Position numbers and translations under genes: made by a program
Notes under the pieces: model-generated
What the model saw: the letters and a program-made list of their open reading frames with translations, nothing else
Databases searched by the model: none
Told to the model about the DNA's origin: nothing
Assembly (NCBI GenBank): GCA_910589415.1
Contig: OU342634.1
Coordinates: 19,155,144-19,219,143 of the forward strand
Source of the DNA: Malachius bipustulatus
Lineage: Eukaryota; Arthropoda; Insecta; Coleoptera; Melyridae
Reading direction: 5' to 3'
DNA length: 64,000 nucleotides
Part shown: one piece after another, positions 28,901 through 37,900 of the stretch
Position numbering within the stretch: the stretch's first letter is position 1
How the letters are laid out: each line of letters opens with the position of its first letter

Positions 28901-31900
28901 CCTACAAAAAAAATATTTTTTATTAATTTTTTTTGAAAATCGCTGATTTTTCATCACTTTGTATACAAATTTCATCAGCACCATAGGATACTATGTGAAA
29001 AGTTAAGATAGGGACATGTAAGCCGTTTTCATCTATCTTGACCCGTTTTCGACCTAAGCTGCTTTGAAAATGGAAAATTGCAATTTTAATTTGTTTATAA
29101 CTCATAAACCAGTCGTTCGAATTTTGAACTATAAACACCATTTTTATTAGATTTTTTCAGGCAATCTGAAAATGTAATAATATACAGGGTGTCCCATTTA
29201 AAGTAAGAAAGTTGAGGGCAACTTCCGGTATAACCGGAAATGGTGATGGTTTGTAAATATTTTAGTTCAGCTCGTCAAAATCGAAATTTTACACGCACAA
29301 GTTTTTAGACTTCTACTCCCAGGACTTCTCCATATAAAAATGCCCTAAGGTTCTCGCGCCTCACCCTATATGTTACATTAAATTTGTCACATAAGTATTG
29401 CCTAAAATAAAGTACTTTCAATCAATTTAATATGAATGTTAATAATTATTATCCTCAATATTCTTCGAAATATCTAGAAATTATTCAATTTCATTCTATT
29501 TATATTCAGAAAATCATTCAGCACTATAATACTGATATATTATGCAAATCACAATGATTTGTGATACTGCTGTAGAGTCTCTCCTGAAAAGTAGATTTCC
29601 TACACCGAAAACAAGTCCTATCTTCCTTATTAATAATTATTGTTTCAATTCAAATTTGCCGCCAAAAAAAATTTGGTGATTTAATCTGGTGACTTTTAGT
29701 GGTGTAAATGATACTTTTGCAGTTTACTCCTCCTAGTTATTAAATCAGGTATTAGTTAATGCTAACCTTGCGTCTTATCATAACGAACAATGCTGCCAAA
29801 TTTCACCAAAATCGGCAAAAGTATCTGAATATTAATTAAAAAAAAGCATTTTTTCAACTATAACACTCTTGAAAACCAAACATTTAAGAACACATGTTTG
29901 TAGAAAAAAATCGTTTTGATGTCCCCTATAATGTCTAAAAATTATGAATAGTTATTCTGGGACACTCTTTATATAGGGTGATTCTTATTAGCTGAAATAT
30001 TGCAATATCTCGAAAAGTGCGCACTCTGCAGAATAATTTTTTTTTTCAAAAGTGCTTATGTTCGATTGGGGACATCGTTTAAACACAAAAATCACCCTGC
30101 AATCCCCACCTCTTACGAGGGAATTGGGGTAATTTTAAATAGCAACCCATATTTTCTATTACAAATTAGTATTCAGCGATAAAAAAAGAGTGAGTAAAGC
30201 ATTTCTTGCTATTATTCATAGATGGTGCTGTAATCGAACAAATTTGATTTTGTTTATTTTTCCTAATCTCAAAAAGTAAACACTCTGCGGAAAAAGTGTG
30301 GAAAAGAGTGGAAAAGAGCAGTGGAAAAACATTTTCTACAAAATTGGTCAGTTTGGTGGTGGTCATCGTTTAAACACAAAAACCGCCCTACATCCCTCAT
30401 CCCTTGCGAAGGAGTGGAGGTAACTTTTTAATTTTAAAAAACAACCCCTATTTTTTTATTACGAATTCAAAATGTTTCAGGTAAGTCTTATGAATAATTT
30501 ACTAATTTAGTAATTTACCCCAACTCCCTCGCAAAGGATGAGAGTTACAGAGTTGCAGGGTGGTTTTTGTGTTTAAACGTTGTCCCCCATCGCACCAAAC
30601 CACTTTTGTATAAAACATTTTTCCGCATAGTGCCCACGTTTCGAGATATTATGTAGATATTTTAGGTTATAAGAATCATCCTGTGAGAATAAAATTATGA
30701 AAACATAAAAATATTTGAACATCGCGTTTCGATTGTCATCTTCTCTCATGTTGCTATAGAGTGGTAAACACCAACCCTGAGTCTGAACACTGCTAGAAGC
30801 GTAAGTGGGTGGCAACAAAAAAATTCGAAGAGATGTAATGTTCTACTAACTCTAGAAATTCTAGGAATAGGTTCATTCATCGTAACAATAACGCATAGCT
30901 CGGGAATCATACTCGAGATAAATTCTATCCTCTCCCTCACAGGAGACTGTAGGATAGAAAAAGCAATTTCTTTATCAATAATTAATAGAGTCTGAGTTAC
31001 TTTACAGACGAACCATTCAATGGTAAAATTGTTACTCTATTATAAGTTTAAGAATTTCAAATAAGCATCAATAAAATATTCAAAGTCTGGTTTTTCAAGT
31101 CTGCTGTTCTCAGACTAAAAATACCTATTATGTCTGAAAATAGGTCTATTTGAAAATTGAAAAATAATCAGCGTTTTGTTAAAAAAAATCAGCTTTTACC
31201 ATTTATGAGCGCAGCGATTTTGAAAATATATTAGTTTAAAAATTCGATGTATTAGGATCGACTTTTATTATTTTTTTGTAGCACCTTTAGTATTATAATA
31301 GGGGTCAGGAATATTTTTCATAACTCACCCTGTACATTTTATACTAAATTCAGAAAGAATTTTTAATTAAATTCAATATTTCCAGGTGATCCTCTCAATG
31401 TGGGAATGGACTTGACAATTGCAAGCTTTGACGCAATATCTGAAGTAAACATGGTAAGACCTTCATTCTAATATTAACATTTTAAGCTTTCATCTGGAAA
31501 TAAATTACAAAAAATTTAATAAGGCTCTCCTCATTGTGAAAATTGGAATCAAATCTTTTGTATTTATTCAATTGTCATTGCTAATAATAATTGTGCTTAC
31601 CATAAATCTTTATTACATTTTTTAAAGTAGCAGGTAGGAGTTATTATATTCCATAAGACTCATAATTATTCCACTCATATTCCATAAGACCCTATCAGAA
31701 GCTCTCGTTAAGTTGTTGTTTTCCTGAGAATACGATCGATTTGTTACGAACAATTGTTAGCAACGATTACGAAAGAGAGGTAGGTAATAAAGGGCACTAA
31801 ACAGAATATTTTGCCAGGTGTGAAAATGATCAAAAAATATTGTTATTGATTCTGGGCTTTCGATTATCTCAAGAATTAGGAATTTTCGAGACCCGACAAA

Positions 31901-34900
31901 AGGAGTTACCTACACTCTTATATCCATATAATCGGAGAAAAGTGGAAAACTTCTGCTATATCATCAAGAGAGTTTTTTAAATTCTGTCTTTAGATTTCAA
32001 TGATTTCAGAACGATTTAGATAAGTTTCAGACAATTTAATTCTTGGATAAAACCTTTATGAGCGACAAATGACACATGAATTTTAAAACTTATAAAGTCA
32101 GAGGCAGAAAAAATTGTTAGACTAAGTTAATGGCGCACAATGTTACCACATTGACGAATTAATACCACGTAAAAATTATCCCGCTCTCTGTAAACAATTG
32201 TAAACAAGAATCCTGACCTGACCAGGACCTGCATCTTCGATAGGATCTGAAGGATCTGTTGAAAGTGCAACTTAGATAAGTAAATAGGGTGGTAATATAA
32301 AAACGACTATGAAAAAAATAAACATAATACATTAGAATTTCGTGGTAAGAATTAAGTCAATGGGGTAAAAAGAAAAAAAAATCGCGAAAATCTACGAGCC
32401 ACTATTCTTCACTTATACCATAAACACTAATGTCAATTCTGATAATAATTATTGGAAAAATAAATTGCTCTAAATCGTTTTTACCATTCTTGTAATTGAC
32501 TAAGAGTATGTGGTTATTTTAAATTCAACCCTTAATAAAATCAACAACAGAAAGAAGAGAAAGTTGTGATTGATATGATCTCAAAAACATCTCCTCTAAA
32601 GGATAAAATTGATGGTAAGAGATGATAATGCTACTTTCAGTCGTCGATTTGTCGGGACGCCTCCAGAAATCGATCCTATAATCTGCCTCTCCAATATATG
32701 CAATGTGTTGAATGCCTCACATCTGTCTCATCAACTCTACAGTGTGTCAACTGGATTCTTTTTCGAAACTCCTTATAATTTTACCTAGTCACCTATGTAT
32801 GTATTGGCCAAACCGGGGTTGTACCCTTGTACCATATTAATGGTACAAGGCGTATATTATGAAGAGCCAATAGCAGCCTTGATTGAAGTATTGGTTTATA
32901 ATCAACCACGGTACTCTGATTGCATGAATAAGTCTGAAATTACATGTGGATTTTTAACGGACTGGGCTGTTATGTTAGGGGCAGCCGGCCGTTAAAGATG
33001 ATTAATCAAACCTCTGATTAGGCCGGTTATAACAGTAAAACAGTACAGTATCAGGAAAAAATCTAAACCATCAATGACGTGTAGTCGTTTATTTTGTGGG
33101 TGATATTATCCAGACAGTTGATTGACCGTGATCATTTGGACAGCAGAAATCCTAATTGACTACTATTGTAATCCCACGGGAAATTCGAAACTTGCTTGAT
33201 AAATGATAAATGACAGTTGGAATGGAAGCCTAATGAGATTTTCTGTGTTTCATTGGAAAAAAAAATTAACAAAATTGGTAATAGTAAGATGTTGACTTGA
33301 ACATGATGACATTAAATCGTAATCATAATAGGAAGTTATAAGAGATTCGCAAGAAATAATTTTATTCCAGCAAAGATTTTATGCGATTGGTTATTGGAAT
33401 TGTTCGCCCGAGGATGCGGAAATAATCTCCGATGAAGGGTTTTATTGTTCCTAACCGACCTCTCTTCTGAAACTTCGCGTTTCTGTTCCAGACGAATTTA
33501 TGCTATCTATTTTTATATTTGCAAATATATCTTTGCAGATGGAAGTTTATATGCACGCTTAGACAATTTGCATATTTTTAATATGAAAATTTTCTCCTAC
33601 AATGTAAGGATATCCCTATATACCTACAGTGTGATAAAGTTGAAGTGAGTATTTGAGACGATTCTTTATGTAGCAATAACTTAGCCATAAAACAAACATT
33701 ATTAGAAGAAATACGACCAGGAAGCTTCTTTTTACCTTATTTTATTATCCTAAATTAATCATTACGTTAATGTTATTTTGTCTGTGAAGAAACATACATT
33801 GCAAGAGCGAATAGAAAATGTTTTTCTTCTGTGATTCCAAAGGAAGGAAACATTAAGCCCATTTCTAAGTTAATTTTTCAATACAGAATACAGGTACTAG
33901 AATAATAAGTTATATTTCTCATCATCTAGGACTACACCATAACGTTATATTTAAACCAATACTGGAAAGACGAACGACTAGCCTTTAGCAGCGCGGACGA
34001 AGTTCTAACACTTTCCGGCGATTTCGCGGAGAAAATCTGGGTACCGGACACTTTTTTTGCTAACGATAAAAGCAGGTCAGTTTTATTTCTCATACGTACC
34101 TACCTATTAGATCATCACGAAGTAAAACTTTGATGATATTTTATGTTCCAGTTTTCTTCACGATGTAACTGAACGTAACAAGTTGGTACGTCTAAAGGGA
34201 AATGGCGCAATCACTTACGGGATGAGGTTTACTACCACCCTGGCTTGTATGATGGACTTACATTACTACCCCTTAGACTCACAGAATTGCACTGTAGAAA
34301 TTGAGAGTTGTAAGTATCCTGTTTGTGATAATGCATTGACCACACCTGAATGGTCGACGCAAAATTTTATTTTTAGAGCTTTTTGACCAAGAAAAAACTA
34401 GTCATAGCTTATTAACTTTGTGAGTGATATTTTCTATGTATTCGATTTCTGTAGACGGTTATACGGTGATGGATGTACTTATGTACTGGAAGAGTACCCC
34501 TGTACGAGGAGTAGACGAAGCAGAGTTGCCACAATTTACGATCATTGGCTATGAAACCAATGATAGGAAAGAGAAACTAGCTACGGGAATCTACCAAAGG
34601 CTTTCCCTCTCGTTCAAATTGCAACGTAATATCGGATATTTTGTATTCCAGACCTACCTTCCAAGTATACTAATTGTTATGCTTTCGTGGGTATCTTTTT
34701 GGATCAATCATGAAGCTACAAGCGCTAGAGTGGCTCTAGGTAAGTAAACTCCAATTATTAGTAGATATTCTCTTTCTTTATTGAGAAGCTGCTACATATG
34801 ATTCCTTGCTGAGTCTACATGTCAATTCTTCTCTCGATAAATCACAATCTAATGGATGTAGGTGATATCTCAACTGGCAGTGTCCAGTGACTCCAGTGAG

Positions 34901-37900
34901 AAGTCTCGCCACTTGAATATGTATGCAATTTAGATGCCTGACCTGACCTGGCAAGATTTCGATTCTTTTATCATTTACTTGTCATGTTTATTTCCTGGTA
35001 TAGCTACAGCTCCAATATGCAGGATGTTTCAAAACATGGGTCCGCAAATGTACCGTTTTCAAGTTACAGGCTGTCAAAAAAATATTTTTGTTTCAGTTTT
35101 TTGGCGACATCTCAGGAATCGTTTGAGATATAAAACTGAATTTTTGTACACATCTTATCATTAGTATTAAGTATAGGTACCTACTTTATGAGGGCAGATA
35201 TTTTTTATGTGGCAGTGAAACAAATCGCAGAAAAATTATCAAAAGCAAGTAATGTTTTTGTCTACAATACAAAACATGTTGATACTTTTACGTTTTCAGC
35301 ATAAAATGCTGTTTTTCTCGAAAACAGCTCATATTAAAGCTTCCTTCAAGTTTTTATCTTCTATATGCTCTCTTAAATTTCTCATGTCGTAGATTAAATA
35401 ACGCTGGAAGCATCGACAAAACAAGATGAGTTGGATGTACTCTATTACTGTTCTCACATTTCCAATGTTATATAAACTTAAAGGGCAGCCTTATGTTCCG
35501 TAATTTGTTAATCGATACACCTAAGCTTTGTCACATAATGTCACATGTTCTCTACAAAAACTGTTATAAAAAATTACAAGAAGTATAATTAAATTTCTAT
35601 CTTTAATATAAGGAATCAATATATTAATATTCACATTTCCTTTTCAAAATGGCCGATTATTTTCCACATTGCAGTTCCTCTGGTAGGTACATATGCGAGC
35701 TGATGTAACGAATGGAAGAAAATACGGGACTTTTTTTATAAAATTTATAAATCAACAAGTCATCGACTTCCGAACGAGACATTCATTTTTCTTGGTAAAA
35801 AACAGCACTGGGGGAAATGTAAGTGGAAATTTTATAACGTGCCGGCTTCAGATAATCGAATATTACTGGAGGGTTATGAAAATGTCATTACTAGCAGTTC
35901 TCGATAAAAATGTTCAGAGGGCAGATGAACAAAGTTAGATAAATATGGAAATTGTTTCCTTCAATCTGAAAAACCAAACCGCCTCTGGTAATTTTTTTCC
36001 ATAATGCAGCAATATTTTACAATCTGCAGGTTTTTCGCAATAATTAATTCAGTTTTTGCTCTAAACATTCGTTATTATTATAACCTGCTAAAAAATTATG
36101 AAGCCGCTGGCAGTTCTGGTGAACTTTGCAACTTTTTCATTAATCATTTATATGCATGATGTCGATAAATAAATAATCAAGCTGCGCGCGATATCTAATT
36201 AAATCATCATGATTCGCTCTCTTCCTATATACCTACTTTAGTTAAAAAAAATAGAGAGAGAGAGAGAGAGAGATATTTATCCCTAGTTAATACAAAGGTT
36301 TAAATTGTGGCAAGGTATAGGATGCGGAATTTCCTTACAGGGCTGCGGACTAGAAAAGCAGTGTATACTCTGTGTGGATATAAATGTTTAAAAAAAATCT
36401 TGCGCTTCTATCTACTTCTAGTTTCCTTACAGGAATAACAACGGTCCTGACAATGACAACGATTAGCACTGGAGTTCGTAGTTCTTTACCTCGAATCAGC
36501 TACGTGAAGGCCATCGATATTTATCTAGTAATGTGTTTCGTTTTCGTCTTCGCTGCGCTTTTGGAGTACGCTGCCGTCAATTATACATATTGGGGCGCCA
36601 GGGCTAAGAAGAAAACTAAGAAACAAGTCAAGGAGCTAGAAGACAAGAGAACAGGTACCGTAATCATTTTTTACAAGCCTCATTATCTACAAATTCTGCT
36701 AAGTCACTTTGAGTTTCTATTTGCAGGTGGTAGGAATTACGATCTTGTAAGTCAAGACGTCATCGAATTGCAGGACGTGCGAATGAGTCCCATTCCATCC
36801 ATCAGGAAAGCTCACGCGATGAGCATTGACCCATGCGAATTAGATTCTTCACGGTTTCCTCCTAGCTTCAGGATTATTAGACAACCATATGTTCCTTGCA
36901 CTTACAAGACAGTGCCCGGTCTGCGGTACAGAGGAAACAAAGGTATGTTATTGGTTATTTAAGTGTTTAGAAAATAATACATACACCCATATTAGAAATC
37001 ATTTTTCTGTGCAATCATTCAATTATATGATTTTCTACCATTACCTTGTTGCTTTCTGCTTACCAAAACTTGTCTTCTATTACGCTCCTTTCTATTTTAA
37101 GTAAGTATACAGGATGCACCATATTTATTGCTATTTCGTAAACGCCAAGAGGTACTTACAGGGTAGATTAAATTAGAGAAACGTGGCTCTATTTTGTGGC
37201 CATCTCGAATCCGTCAAGACATACAAGATATCTGTGACAGTTCCTGAAATATCCTGAAAAAAATTTAAAAATCGAGATTACTTATTTTTGCCACATGTTT
37301 TGAAATTAAAAATTGCAGATTGATTAGTTGTCAGGTTGTTTAGTTTATATATTACATATCATCGTTTTTGTCGAATTTTATTTTTTTTTTGGGAAAAGAA
37401 CGATCTGCAGGACATAATGATGCGATGCTGACAGCACAGTGAAGCATTTGCTTTGAGAGATACAGTCTAGGGACACCCCCATGGAAAACCTAGACACACC
37501 ATCCTGTTTAGATTGTTTTGAAGTTTTCCAATCACTTTACAGCATCCGGACTGAGGTTATCTGACTGTTAATGTTGATTTTGTTTACAAGAGTTTCAAAT
37601 TCTGTAGCCAGTGGAAATTTCATGAATTGCCTTAAAACCTCTGACAAACTTCATCAAAGGACATTCATTGACAATAGGATCGATGGATTCTGCAGGATGT
37701 CCGTAAACAAAAGAAGCGCTTGATATTAAATTCCATTTATGTATTATTAAATTCCATCTACCTTGTCCTGTTCTTAAGCGATTTACTTGCACTCAGACTT
37801 TCCTTCTTATTTCAAAACCGTTGACTACTGACGAAGGATCTTCAATTATTACAGTATTGTTATCTCTTCTCGATTTCATATCATCATTTTAGAGAATATA

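Larger units (their letters stand above)
27601..29751. mobile_element. AGGAGGAG element, copy 1, carrying two nested insertions
   Basis: Terminal inverted repeats of about 30 bp: TACCTTATTTAATAACTAGG then AGGAGTAAA, and complement at the right end. Without its nested elements it matches copy 2 (50112-51255) over about 1.1 kb in opposite orientation. Class not assigned: the transposase family is unknown, and TA flanks both ends. Confidence 0.82.
26999..29931. repeat. Outer palindrome enclosing three other elements
   Basis: The left arm 26999-27170 (ATAGGGGACATCAAAA ... TTGTGATAAGAC) pairs with the right arm 29772-29931 (GTCTTATCATAACGAACAAT ... TTTTGATGTCCCCTAT). The element 27601-29751 lies inside, next to the right arm, and itself holds 28291-28439 and 28512-29368. 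About 430 bp (27171-27600) have no partner on the right. Confidence 0.65.

Noticed and set aside
32795..32995. Open frame of 66 codons in intron 3
   Set aside because: No splice sites in phase with Lcch3. A perfect hairpin lies inside it, and the neighbouring exons already join without it.
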